DNA from: Verrucomicrobiota bacterium
GTDB lineage: Bacteria; Pseudomonadota; Gammaproteobacteria; Coxiellales; Coxiellaceae
DNA: 49,462 bases
Assembly (NCBI GenBank): GCA_013287435.1
Contig: JABDDU010000010.1
Span: 1-49,462 of the forward strand
Reading direction: 5' to 3'
Below the pieces are notes generated by a model. That model was not told where the DNA came from. It saw only the letters and a list, made by a program, of their open reading frames with translations, and ran no database searches. The position numbers and the translations under genes were made by a program. How positions within the stretch are numbered: the stretch's first letter is position 1; each line of letters starts with the position of its first letter. Positions 19,177 to 27,882 of the stretch are shown piece by piece.

Positions 19177-19587
19177 TCACTGTTTTTTTGCATCCAATAA
19201 TATCGCTAATTGAATACACGGTTTATCTGAACGGTTACTCCACGCATGATTCGTACCTTGTTGAATCACAATATCACCTGGTTTCAACAATGTTTCACTT
19301 TCTTCGAGAATCAAATACAATTCACCCGATAAAATGATGATGTAATCTAATGTGTCAGTTTTATGCATCATGGGATGCAGATTATCTGGAGACACATTCA
19401 ATGATTCAACAATATTGCTATCACAAATATCACCATCCACTTTTTTAATGGTGTTGAAATTTTTGAGCGATTCCGCCGTTGTTGCATCAAGCGAAAATGC
19501 AGTAATTTCATGCGTATTTTCTGCTACTAATTGTAATACCAAGTGTAATCCTAAATGGCCAGATGCACCGGTGATTAATATTTTCAT
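19177..19587 (-). CDS. Chimera: truncated NAD(P)-Rossmann epimerase fused to a cupin
   Basis: This is a protein of about 136 residues made of two mismatched parts. Residues 1-62 are the first half of an extended SDR or epimerase: MKILITGASGHLGLHL, with the G-x-x-G-x-x-G nucleotide loop, then VDGDICD. They stop before the catalytic Y-x-x-x-K. Residues about 65-136 are a complete-looking small cupin: HKTDTLDYIIILSGELYL, LKPGDIVIQQGTNHAWSNR. The likely origin is an in-frame deletion that fused two adjacent genes. The Rossmann half is probably non-catalytic, while the cupin could still fold. It starts one base after the SET stop (TAA, T, ATG), so translation is coupled. Confidence 0.75.
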   Translation of the reverse strand: MKILITGASGHLGLHLVLQLVAENTHEITAFSLDATTAESLKNFNTIKKVDGDICDSNIVESLNVSPDNLHPMMHKTDTLDYIIILSGELYLILEESETLLKPGDIVIQQGTNHAWSNRSDKPCIQLAILLDAKKQ

Positions 19588-19588
19588 A

Positions 19589-19975
19589 TTACGATTTTTT
19601 CCCAATAATTAATTGACGACAATTTAAACTTTTGCACGAGCAATAAAAATTTTTATCCGGTATGTAAAAATTACTGTAATCGGTTGTAATTTCTTCACCT
19701 GATTTTATATCACGACTCGCAATATCACATTGATCACCAAGAATTGTATTTGAATCACAAGAATGATTGACGTATCTTTCTGGCTTTCCCATTAAAAATA
19801 TTTTTCCATCTGAAATTTCAATATAAGCATGTTCATCAATGGCTAACGCATCAAATTCTGATTGACTCAATTCTCGTGCATTTTCCCACCGAATCACAAC
19901 TTCACCCTTTTTTATGTCGCCAGATGCGTAAACGCCTGAGCCATGAATAGAGGAATTCTTAACTGTGATTTTCAT
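19589..19975 (-). CDS. SET-domain protein lysine methyltransferase
   Basis: This 128-residue protein consists of a SET domain only. The opening strand-loop is SSIHGSGVYASGDIKKGEVV, the cofactor and pseudoknot motif is YVNHSCDSNT (NHSC at 70-73), GEEITTDYSNFY (93-104) supplies the catalytic tyrosine, and a short post-SET cluster has C112, C114 and C119. These are the residues needed for S-adenosylmethionine binding and lysine methylation. Short bacterial SET proteins are found in Legionella, Chlamydia and others; some are secreted and modify host chromatin, others act on bacterial proteins. No secretion signal can be read here. It is transcribed with the chimera behind it. Confidence 0.85.
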   Translation of the reverse strand: MKITVKNSSIHGSGVYASGDIKKGEVVIRWENARELSQSEFDALAIDEHAYIEISDGKIFLMGKPERYVNHSCDSNTILGDQCDIASRDIKSGEEITTDYSNFYIPDKNFYCSCKSLNCRQLIIGKKS

Positions 19976-19995
19976 TCTGATATTTCCATTGATTG

Positions 19996-20505
19996 TCAGA
20001 TGATATCGAATACCTCAGGATTTTTAGTGGCTAAATCATCAAGTGCTTTATCCGTCACTCGAAAAACCGTCCACTCATCCATTGGCTTTGCACCTAAGCG
20101 TTTATAAAATTCAATCGCTGTTTCATTCCAGTCAAGCACCCACCATTCAAGACGGCCGCATTTTCTGTGTTTGGCTAATTGCGCAAGATACGATAACATT
20201 TTCTGTCCGATGCCTTTGCCACGCGTAGATTCTTTGACAAATAAATCTTCGAGATAAATACCAGGACGTCCTAAAAATGTCGAAAAATTATGGAAGAAAA
20301 GCGCAAAACTCACAGGCACATGATTAAGATAACCAATAATCACTTCTGCATGTGGATTATCACAAAATAATGTCTCGCGCAAAATTTCCTCTGTTGCCAC
20401 CACTTCATCTAATAGTTTTTCATACTCTGCTAATTCACGTATAAATGAAAGAATAAGCGGGGCATCGTTTACAGTAGCTGTTTTAATTTCAAAAATATCT
20501 ATCAT
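19996..20505 (-). CDS. GNAT acetyltransferase, diamine (SSAT)-like
   Basis: This 169-residue protein has the layout of spermidine/spermine N1-acetyltransferase-like GNATs: IKTATVNDAPLILSFIRELAEYEKL at the start, YLEDLFVKESTRGKGIGQKMLSYLAQ containing the R-G-x-G-x-G acetyl-CoA loop, RLEWWVLDWNETAIEFYKRLGA, and a final DEWTVFR strand. These motifs are characteristic of the SSAT branch. It probably acetylates polyamines or thialysine-like amines in the cytoplasm. It lies 20 bases upstream of the SET gene on the same strand. Confidence 0.82.
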   Translation of the reverse strand: MIDIFEIKTATVNDAPLILSFIRELAEYEKLLDEVVATEEILRETLFCDNPHAEVIIGYLNHVPVSFALFFHNFSTFLGRPGIYLEDLFVKESTRGKGIGQKMLSYLAQLAKHRKCGRLEWWVLDWNETAIEFYKRLGAKPMDEWTVFRVTDKALDDLATKNPEVFDII

Positions 20506-20534
20506 TGAATTCTTCTCATCGGTACAATTTAAAA

Positions 20535-21812
20535 TTAAATTAATTTAGCCGCACTATTTTCAAAATAGATTTCTCTTTTCACATCCACTCTCAAAATGAT
20601 TGCGATGAACGCAATAATTGCAAGAAGAATAATGTAATACGCAGACGCTTGCGTTGAATTAAAATATTGTGTTAGCCATCCACAAATGAATGGCGCGGTG
20701 CCACCAAAGAGTGAGCCTGCAAAATTGAGCGTGACACTCAATCCAGTATATCGAACGCTTGTTGGAAAACTATCTGATAATATAGCTGGAAATGCACCTA
20801 AAATCATTCCTGAAAATAGAGATAATATACCTTGTGCTAAAAATTGCATGTCGACAGTACTATCAAATGCCAATCTCAATACAGGATAAGTAAAAATTAA
20901 AATAATCGCGCAGGCGACCATTAGGAATAATTTTTTATTCACGTAATCAGATATAAAACCAAAAAATAGAATTGATGCTGTATAAACAAACGTTGCAATT
21001 AAGTATAAATGTGAATTTTGTATTGCATTAATTTTGTGAATACTCATCGCGTAATTGCTGATATAAATTAAGTTAATATAAATAATCACATTGGCCAAAA
21101 TTGAAATCGTCAGCATTGTCATTAAATTTTTAGAGTGTTGTGTGATCAATGTTTTAATCGGTGATTTTAGAATTTTATTTTTTGAAAGAATTTTCTTAAA
21201 TTCATTCGATTCAAAAATATTCTTTCGAAGCAAATAACTCACAATGCCAAATGGTACTGCTAATAAAAATGGGATACGCCATCCGCCATTCAACATGGCC
21301 TGATGACCGACTGATTTAAAAATAATGGCGCAAAGTACTGCGCCTAGAAAACAACCCAATCCCGTACCAAACACAGCAATGCTTGTTACAAATCCTTTTC
21401 GTTTTTGACTGCTTTGTTCAGCGAGCAATGTAAGTGCTGCCGGATATTCGCCACTGGCTGAAAAACCTTGCGCTAATCGACAGAGTAATAAAATCAATGC
21501 AGAAAAAGTGCTGCCAACGGGAATACATCCCATCGCAAAAGTTGAGCCTGTCATTAAAAATAACGTGATCATTAGGGTATATTTGCGACCCAATGTGTCA
21601 CCCAAGTGTCCAAAAAATAAGGCGCCAATCGGTCGCATAATGTAGCCAGATGCAAAAATTGCAAATGTCGACATCATGGCTGCAAAGTGATTGGTGTGCG
21701 GGAAAAATAACGTGGAAATAATGGGTGTGAGCAACGCAAACACCATAAATTCATACCACTCGAATACAGAGCCGATGGTGCAAAGCGTGACTTGTTTTTT
21801 GAGTGAGTTCAT
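20535..21812 (-). CDS. MFS transporter, metabolite:H+ symporter (MHS/ProP-like)
   Basis: This is a 425-residue polytopic protein of the MHS branch. Evidence: GSVFEWYEFMVFALLTPI in helix 1, FGHLGDTLGRKYTL for the loop 2-3 motif, RLAQGFSASGEYPAALTLLAE in helix 4, and a long central basic loop. ProP, KgtP and ShiA share these features, and substrates are usually organic acids or betaines. The substrate here is unknown. It converges on nothing and appears to head the minus-strand group running to 17.6 kb. A broken paralogue of the same branch lies at 41027-41492. Confidence 0.84.
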   Translation of the reverse strand: MNSLKKQVTLCTIGSVFEWYEFMVFALLTPIISTLFFPHTNHFAAMMSTFAIFASGYIMRPIGALFFGHLGDTLGRKYTLMITLFLMTGSTFAMGCIPVGSTFSALILLLCRLAQGFSASGEYPAALTLLAEQSSQKRKGFVTSIAVFGTGLGCFLGAVLCAIIFKSVGHQAMLNGGWRIPFLLAVPFGIVSYLLRKNIFESNEFKKILSKNKILKSPIKTLITQHSKNLMTMLTISILANVIIYINLIYISNYAMSIHKINAIQNSHLYLIATFVYTASILFFGFISDYVNKKLFLMVACAIILIFTYPVLRLAFDSTVDMQFLAQGILSLFSGMILGAFPAILSDSFPTSVRYTGLSVTLNFAGSLFGGTAPFICGWLTQYFNSTQASAYYIILLAIIAFIAIILRVDVKREIYFENSAAKLI

Positions 21813-21991
21813 TGCGGTAATTTCTGATTAAAATAGATAAAGTGAGTGATGCACTTTATCCCATATTTGAACAATTTATGTCAATTATTTTGTCTTTAAA
21901 ATGACTGAAATGTACTCAAATAAAGCTATTTTCAACAAGGGTGATTTGATTATACTGGCACTCAAGATTTTCCTTGGAATCACACCATTCA

Positions 21992-22336
21992 ATGAACACG
22001 CATCAAGTCGAAAAATTTGGCTATAAACAAGAGCTCAGGCGAAGCTTAGGATTGTGGCAACTCACCGCGTTTGGCGGCGCTCTTCTTGGTTTTGCATTAT
22101 TAAACTTAAGTGTTGTGTGGTTTTATTTTTCAAATAAAAATAAATTATTGAGCAATAAAAATTATTTTCGTTATGTCATTGCGCCGCTCTTTGGCCTTGT
22201 GATTGTTATGTGGGTTTTTTATGGATTGAATGAAGATACGCATATTTTAGGAACGATTTGGCTTTTTATTGGAATTATTTATTTAATCATCCAACACAGA
22301 AAACTACCTATCATTGCATCAAAAAATATGTTGTAG
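21992..22336 (+). pseudogene. APC-family amino acid permease with large internal deletion
   Basis: The 114-codon frame joins the start of an amino acid/polyamine permease (YKQELRRSLGLWQLTAFG) directly to the end of one (LLNLSVVWFYF, YFRYVIAPLFGLVIVMWVFYGL, GTIWLFIGIIYLIIQHRK). A full permease has about 450-500 residues and twelve helices. Here at most three or four remain, so the protein cannot be a normal transporter. The reading frame survived the deletion. The start is placed at ATG 21992, because the upstream TTG has no advantage. An alternative reading as a genuine small membrane protein is less likely given both ends match the same family. Confidence 0.7.
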
Positions 22337-22379
22337 CTTCCTTTGTAAGCTTCCAAAACCGTCTAAAAATGACAAAAAA

Positions 22380-22820
22380 TTATTTGTTATTTTTTAACTT
22401 TTCACGTTTATCGCTCGCTTTTCTAACTTCTGAAGCAATTGTTTCTAAAGTGGATGCAATTTGATCGTAATCTGTCAATTTTCCGTCAACCAAAGGCGGT
22501 ACATAATTTAATTTTCCTACGGGTGAAAAATCATCCACAGCAGCAACGACACCAAAAGTGCGTACAATAGTTGATTCGATAATATCTTTGAGTGAATTTT
22601 CAAGGCGTTCCTTAACATCAATCTCAAAACCCTTGACCAATTCCATGAATTCTCCATCAACAATACCGATTGAAATAATTTCTTTGGGATTAAATGCATT
22701 AATGACCGTATACATGGTTGTTGGCATACCAAAGCCTGTTGTATGAAACCAAGCTTTACGATAATCATCGTATGTTTTTCCAGATTTTAGTGTTCGAGTT
22801 ACCATAGCCACAAATTTCAT
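22380..22820 (-). CDS. Conserved small protein, likely dimeric alpha/beta-barrel
   Basis: This is a 146-residue protein of unassigned function. The N-terminus (KFVAMVTRTLKSGKTYDDYRKAWFHTTGFG) has the strand plus helix layout of ferredoxin-like dimeric barrels (EthD/ABM-like). The rest alternates helices and strands and ends in a charged helix. The start is fixed at ATG 22820, because AAGGAG sits seven bases upstream, inside the longer frame beginning at 22835. The upstream alpha/beta hydrolase stops 12 bases before, so both share a transcript. The family name is uncertain. Confidence 0.6.
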   Translation of the reverse strand: MKFVAMVTRTLKSGKTYDDYRKAWFHTTGFGMPTTMYTVINAFNPKEIISIGIVDGEFMELVKGFEIDVKERLENSLKDIIESTIVRTFGVVAAVDDFSPVGKLNYVPPLVDGKLTDYDQIASTLETIASEVRKASDKREKLKNNK

Positions 22821-22831
22821 CACATACTCCT

Positions 22832-23746
22832 TCACTGAAATTGTTTATTCAAAAAATTAATTGCCTGACTTAATGAGTTTGAAGTTAGCAGGTGTTTCGT
22901 ATTTTCTATTTCAATTTTTAAATTTTCTTTATGTTGAAGATACAAGGGTGAGAGCTTTTCAAATAAATTTTGATTAAATTGTAAAACATCTGGCAAATCT
23001 TCTGCGCCAGAGATTAATAACAACGGATTTGACGCATAACCTTCAATTCCGTTAATTGGATTTTCATTTGAAACGCGCGCAACGTATTTTGTAAAATCTT
23101 GCAATAAACCTTCAAAATTTAATCCATCGCGTATGTATGGCGATAATAAATTCGAACAAGCAGATAAAGTTTCACTAGCTTTTGGATCTTTTAAAAATTG
23201 CTCTATTTCAGCTGCTGTGCACTTACTCTTAAGTGATAAAACATTTTGAAGAGCTTTATCAAATGCAGGTTTCCAATCTGGGAGCGCCATAATTGAAACC
23301 ATAGCTTTAACAAAGCTGTTTTTTCGAGCATATTTTAGTGCAACTTGAGCACCTAGAGAAAAACCAACAACGGACATCTTTTGATTATCAATTGCAGAAT
23401 GACTACTAAAATTATCATATGTCGCTCTCACCGCTTTACAGTAAGCACATGTTAATTCAAAGACTGTCATTCTGGAAATAAAAGCGAAAATCCAATTGGA
23501 TGGATTATAATATTCATTAAAATTTTTTAAGAAACATTCAGCGTATTGTTTATGCTTTTCCAATTCCATTCTAATAACTGTATAACCAGCTTTCACACAA
23601 TCATGTGAAAATGATACATACTGCTCCATATTTCCAGGTCCACCGCCTCGTAGCAAAATAATAGTTGGATTGTGCTTTGAGTTTTTTTGATAATACAATT
23701 CCCCAACTATTCCAGTGATCTCAATCTTCTCACTTACAATGCTCAT
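22832..23746 (-). CDS. Alpha/beta hydrolase
   Basis: This is an enzyme of about 304 residues. An oxyanion-type opening LLRGGGPGNMEQY is followed by the nucleophile elbow VVGFSLGAQVALKYA (G-F-S-L-G), a late acid region LLLISGAEDLPDVL and a probable catalytic His in ENTKHLL. The order is that of the alpha/beta hydrolase fold. The substrate is not predictable. The start is placed at ATG 23746 since GGAGG lies five bases upstream; the longer frame from 23791 lacks this and would run into the Dabb gene. It belongs to the minus-strand set of small detoxification-type enzymes between 22.4 and 26.8 kb. Confidence 0.75.
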   Translation of the reverse strand: MSIVSEKIEITGIVGELYYQKNSKHNPTIILLRGGGPGNMEQYVSFSHDCVKAGYTVIRMELEKHKQYAECFLKNFNEYYNPSNWIFAFISRMTVFELTCAYCKAVRATYDNFSSHSAIDNQKMSVVGFSLGAQVALKYARKNSFVKAMVSIMALPDWKPAFDKALQNVLSLKSKCTAAEIEQFLKDPKASETLSACSNLLSPYIRDGLNFEGLLQDFTKYVARVSNENPINGIEGYASNPLLLISGAEDLPDVLQFNQNLFEKLSPLYLQHKENLKIEIENTKHLLTSNSLSQAINFLNKQFQ

Positions 23747-23774
23747 CAATCCTCCGGTAAAATAACACAACTTA

Positions 23775-24080
23775 TCAGACCGCGTAATCATGGGTTAATA
23801 CCATATATCCAGGCTCAACAAGATATTTTTCGAACGCCTTATTTGCTTCATAGTGCTTGGGATCATTCATGAAAACTTGCAACGCATTTTTATCTTTAAA
23901 AATGATTTCAACACCAAAACTGGTAACATTTTTCGGCGTATATTTGCTTTCATTAATATAAATATCATATTTGATTACACCAGGAATTTTTAATATCAGA
24001 GGCTTTGTGTTTTCAAGAATATCTAAATAATCAACTGAATCATCTTTTTTAAAATTTAATATCACAATGTGTCTGATCAT
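23775..24080 (-). CDS. Dabb-family (stress-responsive alpha/beta barrel) protein
   Basis: This is a protein of about 101 residues that opens with MIRHIVILNFKKD, the hallmark of Dabb domains (M-I-x-H-I/V-V-L-F-K). It continues with a helix, then GVIKYDIYINESKY, VEIIFKDKNALQVFMNDPKH and the closing EKYLVEPGYMVLTHDY. Members form dimeric barrels; some are enzymes in aromatic metabolism and many are of unknown role. The start is set at the ATG of MIRHIV because that is where family members begin. It sits between nitronate monooxygenase and the hydrolase on the same strand. Confidence 0.72.
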   Translation of the reverse strand: MIRHIVILNFKKDDSVDYLDILENTKPLILKIPGVIKYDIYINESKYTPKNVTSFGVEIIFKDKNALQVFMNDPKHYEANKAFEKYLVEPGYMVLTHDYAV

Positions 24081-24124
24081 AAGCAATTCCAAATCTAATT
24101 AACGACGCGGCATAAAATTCTTAT

Positions 24125-25063
24125 TTATAACCTTCTTTCAAAAGCCTGTTTCGCCTCTTTCATAATACGATTCACAATTTCCTTAGCGGATAAAATCTCG
24201 TCAATCAAATCAATTCCTTCTCCTGCAAAAACACCCGCAATCGAAAAATCTCCGGCATCCAATGCTTTTTGATATCTTGCTCGCTCAAAAGCATCCATTT
24301 TATTTACAGACTCAGCTTGCCATTTTTGGGTAAATTGATTTTGCAAAGTGCGCGCTGTGAACGGCGATGGCCAATTCAAAGCTCGTGCATCATCAAAAAT
24401 ATTGCTTCGTAATGTTTGATCACCTGTTGCATCAATAATAGCTTGTTTCGCATTGGGGTGACCTAATGATTCAGTACACGCATAAAAACGCGTTCCTAAT
24501 AGTGCACCTTGCGCACCCAACATTATTGCTGCTGCAAGACCTCTTCCATCTGCAATGCCACCAGCCGCAACGACAGGAATTGATGCAACTGCATCAACGA
24601 TAGCTGGCACCAATGCAAATGTGCCTCGTGTTGAACCATGTCCACCTGCTTCACTGCCTTGTGCAACAATAATATCAGCACCTTGTTTTGCAGCTAGTTT
24701 TGCATCTTTCACTGTTTGAACCTGACAAATTAATTTTGCACCCGCTGATTTAATCTGATCGACAAAAGGTGATGAGTCTCCAAATGACAGCATAATTGCG
24801 GTTGGATTTTTTTGAAGCGCTAATGCTAATAGTTCTGGTTTTTGTGCCAATTGCCATGTAATAAAACCAACACCAAATGCAATTTCAGATACAAATTTTA
24901 ATTCTTGCTCAAGCCAAGAAGAATCAGCATAGCCAGCGCCAATGAATCCGAAACCTCCGGCATTAGAAACGGCGCGCGCCAATTGTCCGCCACTGACACC
25001 CGCCATAGGTGCGGAAATAATCGGGTATTTCATTTTAAGAAGTTCTGTGAGGATGTTGGACAT
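24125..25063 (-). CDS. Nitronate monooxygenase (2-nitropropane dioxygenase family)
   Basis: This 312-residue FMN-dependent TIM-barrel enzyme starts with YPIISAPMAGVSGGQLARAVSNAGGFGFIGAGY, typical of NMO proteins. It continues with ADIIVAQGSEAGGHGSTRGTF, where the His of AGGH is the usual catalytic base, then VVAAGGIADGRGLAAAIMLGAQGALLGTRF for phosphate binding of FMN. It oxidises nitronates such as propionate-3-nitronate, or acts as a related flavin reductase. An AAGGT site precedes the ATG. The neighbours (alpha/beta hydrolases, Dabb, NudC) suggest a detoxification or metabolic-repair operon. Confidence 0.88.
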   Translation of the reverse strand: MSNILTELLKMKYPIISAPMAGVSGGQLARAVSNAGGFGFIGAGYADSSWLEQELKFVSEIAFGVGFITWQLAQKPELLALALQKNPTAIMLSFGDSSPFVDQIKSAGAKLICQVQTVKDAKLAAKQGADIIVAQGSEAGGHGSTRGTFALVPAIVDAVASIPVVAAGGIADGRGLAAAIMLGAQGALLGTRFYACTESLGHPNAKQAIIDATGDQTLRSNIFDDARALNWPSPFTARTLQNQFTQKWQAESVNKMDAFERARYQKALDAGDFSIAGVFAGEGIDLIDEILSAKEIVNRIMKEAKQAFERRL

Positions 25064-25088
25064 TTATTTTACCTTTTTACTCAACGGA

Positions 25089-25985
25089 TTACGTTTTAAG
25101 AAAAACAAAGGCATCTTTCAAAAATCTATCCCACTGATCAATCCACAGCATATGACCGCATTCCTTATAAGTAATTAATTGGCTGTGTTGTATGCCATGA
25201 TGAAGCTGCTGAATCTGATTTCTAAGCATGGTCCATTCATTCTCACCCCATAAAATTAATGTTGAGCATTTAATTTTTAATAAATCAGGACGAAAATCAA
25301 ATTCTTTTAAAAAATGTCCAAATCCGTAATTTAAAATATCGACGTTACAGGGGATTTCGAGCGGTACATTTTCCGATGGAACAAATGAGTATGAATATAA
25401 CGGACTCATCACTTTGTAATATTCAGCCACCTCGTCTTGCGCACCGGTAAATGATCCGTGCCATATTTTTTCTGCGAAGCGAATTTGTTCAGGAGTACCA
25501 ATTTTTTCTAAGTATTGTTTTGCTTCATCAAGAAACTCGCTGCATACAACACCGCCAATCAAAAATAATTTTTTTAGATTGTTTGCATATTTGATGGCAT
25601 AACCGATAGCAGCAATTGCGCCATAGGATTGTCCGAATACGATAAATTTATTTGCGGTCAAATTAAAATGAAGACGGATTGCTTCGATATCATCGATATA
25701 ATGTTCAAGAGAACAGAATTCAACGGGTGATTTTTCACTGCTACCACAGCCTCTTGGATCAAATAAAATAATATCAACCATCGGCAACAAGGATTTAGCG
25801 ATTGAATTTTCTGGCGTGTCATACATTGTATAATCATTACCAGGACCACCTGGTACTAAAATCATTACATCACGTTGACCGAGCGCATTATTATCTTGTG
25901 TAAAAATTTTTGCGAAAATTGAAGTTTGTGGGACACCGCTTCTTTGTGGAAGACTGATTTTCATCTCTTTTATTGAGTCAATCAT
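25089..25985 (-). CDS. Alpha/beta hydrolase, proline iminopeptidase-like
   Basis: This is a 298-residue hydrolase of the proline iminopeptidase branch. Landmarks are VPGGPGNDYTMYD (H-G-G-P-G-type oxyanion loop with V-P-G-G-P-G), FDPRGCGSSEK (the D-Q-R-G-x-G-x-S equivalent), nucleophile FGQSYGAIAAIGYA (G-Q-S-Y-G), an acid in LILWGENEWT and His in KECGHMLWIDQW. It may cleave N-terminal proline or small amides or esters. Its start overlaps the NudC stop by four bases (ATGA type), indicating co-translation. A second in-frame ATG (M8) would shorten it by seven residues. Confidence 0.82.
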   Translation of the reverse strand: MIDSIKEMKISLPQRSGVPQTSIFAKIFTQDNNALGQRDVMILVPGGPGNDYTMYDTPENSIAKSLLPMVDIILFDPRGCGSSEKSPVEFCSLEHYIDDIEAIRLHFNLTANKFIVFGQSYGAIAAIGYAIKYANNLKKLFLIGGVVCSEFLDEAKQYLEKIGTPEQIRFAEKIWHGSFTGAQDEVAEYYKVMSPLYSYSFVPSENVPLEIPCNVDILNYGFGHFLKEFDFRPDLLKIKCSTLILWGENEWTMLRNQIQQLHHGIQHSQLITYKECGHMLWIDQWDRFLKDAFVFLKT

Positions 25986-26782
25986 CGAGCAATTCCCTTT
26001 TTGCGACTTTTTAAAAAATCATTAATCATTGTTAATGCGATACTGGTAGATGAAGAAGGATAACCTGGCAAATTATCAGCATCGTACCAACCCGCGCATT
26101 CAAGTTCGCCATCCCTACAATGAATGTCCCCGCTTTTATGCTCAGCTGTAAACCCAATCATGAGTGAATCGGGAAATGGCCATGATTGAGAGCCAAAATA
26201 ATCGATACTTTTAACCTGTATGCCCACTTCCTCATACACTTCGCGATGCACCGTTTCTTCCAATGATTCGCCTGCTTCAGAAAATCCTGCAATTAATCCA
26301 TACACACCTTCTGGAAAACTTTTTTGTCTTGCCATTAAAATTTGATTGTCTTTTTTGATTAACACAATCACAGCAGGTGATATTTTAGGGAAAAAAGAAA
26401 GATGACAAGCATGACATTGACGCTCAAACTGATTGTGAATTTTTTCAGTAATTGATCTACATCGACCACAAAATCTATGGTTGCTATCCCATTGAATAAT
26501 TTGATAGGCGCGTGCGGCAACACCAAACCACTCTGAACCAATTTTTTCTAATGCTGATCTTAATGGAATCCATTCATATTTTTTATCAATTTCAATTGAT
26601 TGAACATCAACAGCAAAACAATCATGTTGATTATAATGCCCGATCAAATAACCATCTGTATTTTTTACAAACTTTGATAAATTAAAAAAATCTGGCAAGT
26701 GAAATGAATCATTGTGCTTTTCTAGCAGCAATTTATTTTGATGAAATATGAAATGTTTTTTAGCACTCATTGATTGACTCAT
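25982..26782 (-). CDS. nudC: NADH pyrophosphatase / RNA-decapping Nudix hydrolase NudC
   Basis: This is a 266-residue Nudix enzyme with the full NudC signature: a four-Cys zinc ribbon (C105, C108, C123, C126), the Nudix box GFSEAGESLEETVHREVYEEVGI (about 166-188) and SQSWPFPDS (198-206) in place of the diagnostic S-Q-P-W-P-F-P-x-S. It hydrolyses NADH to NMNH and AMP and removes NAD caps from RNA. The P to S change in the SQPWPFP motif is a small departure. The N-terminal domain is divergent. It is the first gene of the minus-strand group, with no obvious ribosome site; the ATG at 26770 is an alternative start. Confidence 0.88.
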   Translation of the reverse strand: MSQSMSAKKHFIFHQNKLLLEKHNDSFHLPDFFNLSKFVKNTDGYLIGHYNQHDCFAVDVQSIEIDKKYEWIPLRSALEKIGSEWFGVAARAYQIIQWDSNHRFCGRCRSITEKIHNQFERQCHACHLSFFPKISPAVIVLIKKDNQILMARQKSFPEGVYGLIAGFSEAGESLEETVHREVYEEVGIQVKSIDYFGSQSWPFPDSLMIGFTAEHKSGDIHCRDGELECAGWYDADNLPGYPSSSTSIALTMINDFLKSRKKGIAR

Positions 26783-27010
26783 AAGGTTTTAACTATCATA
26801 AACTAAGCGCCAAAATTATTATTTTTACAGGGATATTTTACATTTATTCGAGCTGAAAACGCAATTGGGGTGTCGCCAATTTTAACATGTTATTTGTCTC
26901 GAAACTTCCGTAATTATGATTTTTCATAAATGATGTTTTAATCCTTCATGCGATACGACAAAACCAAGTTTTTTATAATATTTTTCATTGTATCAAAAAT
27001 TAATTGAAAC

Positions 27011-27039
27011 GTGAAAAAAAATTAAAGAAGCGGTATAAT
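27011..27039 (+). promoter_or_regulatory. Promoter of the SnoaL-like gene
   Basis: A perfect TATAAT at 27034-27039 is preceded at 17 bases by GTGAAA (27011-27016), four of six matches to the -35 consensus. The expected RNA start near 27046 makes the in-frame ATG at 27048 nearly leaderless and favours the ATG at 27078, which has its own AGGAG. Confidence 0.55.
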
Positions 27040-27077
27040 TAAATTTAATGAAAAATATCATTAATAGGAGTCGTCTT

Positions 27078-27476
27078 ATGCATTCAAATAAAAAACTTGA
27101 AAAAATTGCGGCAGATTTTGTTTTATGTTTTCAGAGCGGTGATTTTGATAAGATGACAAGCTTGATGAATAAAGATGCTAAAAGTTATATTACGAATGCT
27201 AGTGGCGGCGTAAATTTATTTGATGGAAGATCTGCTTTTATAAAAAACCTCATCGATTTAAACGTAAAAAGCATTCAACCAAAAGTTCAAATTGATCAAA
27301 TCCTCAGTACCACTCAAAACCAAGTAATGATTATGTTTGAAGGAAGTATGCAAAAAGAAGAACGTACATTTCACAATATCGTGACTTATTTAATCGATTT
27401 TAAGAATGACTTAATCGAAAAAATTCAGATGGTAGAAGCCAATCCTGCTAAAAGTGATGAATTTTGGAAGACCTAA
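27078..27476 (+). CDS. SnoaL-like / NTF2-fold protein
   Basis: This is a protein of about 132 residues. The pattern KKLEKIAADFVLCFQSGDFDKMTSLMNKDAKSYITNASGG followed by FDGRSAFIKNLIDL, VQIDQILSTTQNQVMIMFEG and HNIVTYLIDFKNDLIEKIQMVE matches the cone-shaped SnoaL/NTF2-like fold, used by isomerases and many small binding proteins. No catalytic residues can be assigned with confidence. The start at 27078 is chosen because AGGAG lies seven bases upstream. It is monocistronic as far as can be seen. Confidence 0.68.
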   Translation: MHSNKKLEKIAADFVLCFQSGDFDKMTSLMNKDAKSYITNASGGVNLFDGRSAFIKNLIDLNVKSIQPKVQIDQILSTTQNQVMIMFEGSMQKEERTFHNIVTYLIDFKNDLIEKIQMVEANPAKSDEFWKT

Positions 27477-27629
27477 TTTTTTAATGAAAAATGATGATCT
27501 GAGACGAATCTCAGCGCTGACGCATCAGTCACTAAAAATATTTAAAATTTACCTATTTGCTTTAAAAAACCAAATCTATCGACCACCTGTCAGTGGCCTA
27601 TTACTTTATTATTTGAAAAATAGTAAATA

Positions 27630-27882
27630 GTGAGACCAGATACAGTAACTATTTTATTTGATGCTGGTAATCCAGGGGCACGCAAAACATCGCTCGCCGC
27701 ATTATTTAATGAAGGAAGCGATTACACGTTATCTGGATCAGGAAGAATATAACGAGAAGATTAATCAAGAAACGTTGGCTCGATGGACTGAGGCAGAAAC
27801 GGGACGCACGGTCAGCAATGACGCTATGAATCAATGGCTCGACACGTGGGGCAGTGATCACGAGGATGAAAAACCAGCATGA
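27630..27882 (+). pseudogene. Ribbon-helix-helix antitoxin gene, frameshifted
   Basis: The downstream frame (from ATG 27661) reads HAKHRSPHYLMKEAITRYLDQEE, the helical part of ParD/RelB-like RHH antitoxins, followed by the toxin-binding tail. The DNA-binding strand lies in another frame just upstream: GTG 27630 gives RPDTVTILFDA, the usual T-V-T-I-x-L-D-A opening. The shift lies at about 27660-27666. As it stands the protein would either stop early or start without its DNA-binding strand, losing operator binding but perhaps still neutralising the toxin. A 4-base ATGA overlap links it to the toxin gene. Confidence 0.65.

Noticed and set aside
27048-27077. Upstream ATG for the SnoaL-like gene
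   Set aside because: It lies at the predicted RNA start and has no ribosome site, while ATG 27078 has AGGAG seven bases upstream.
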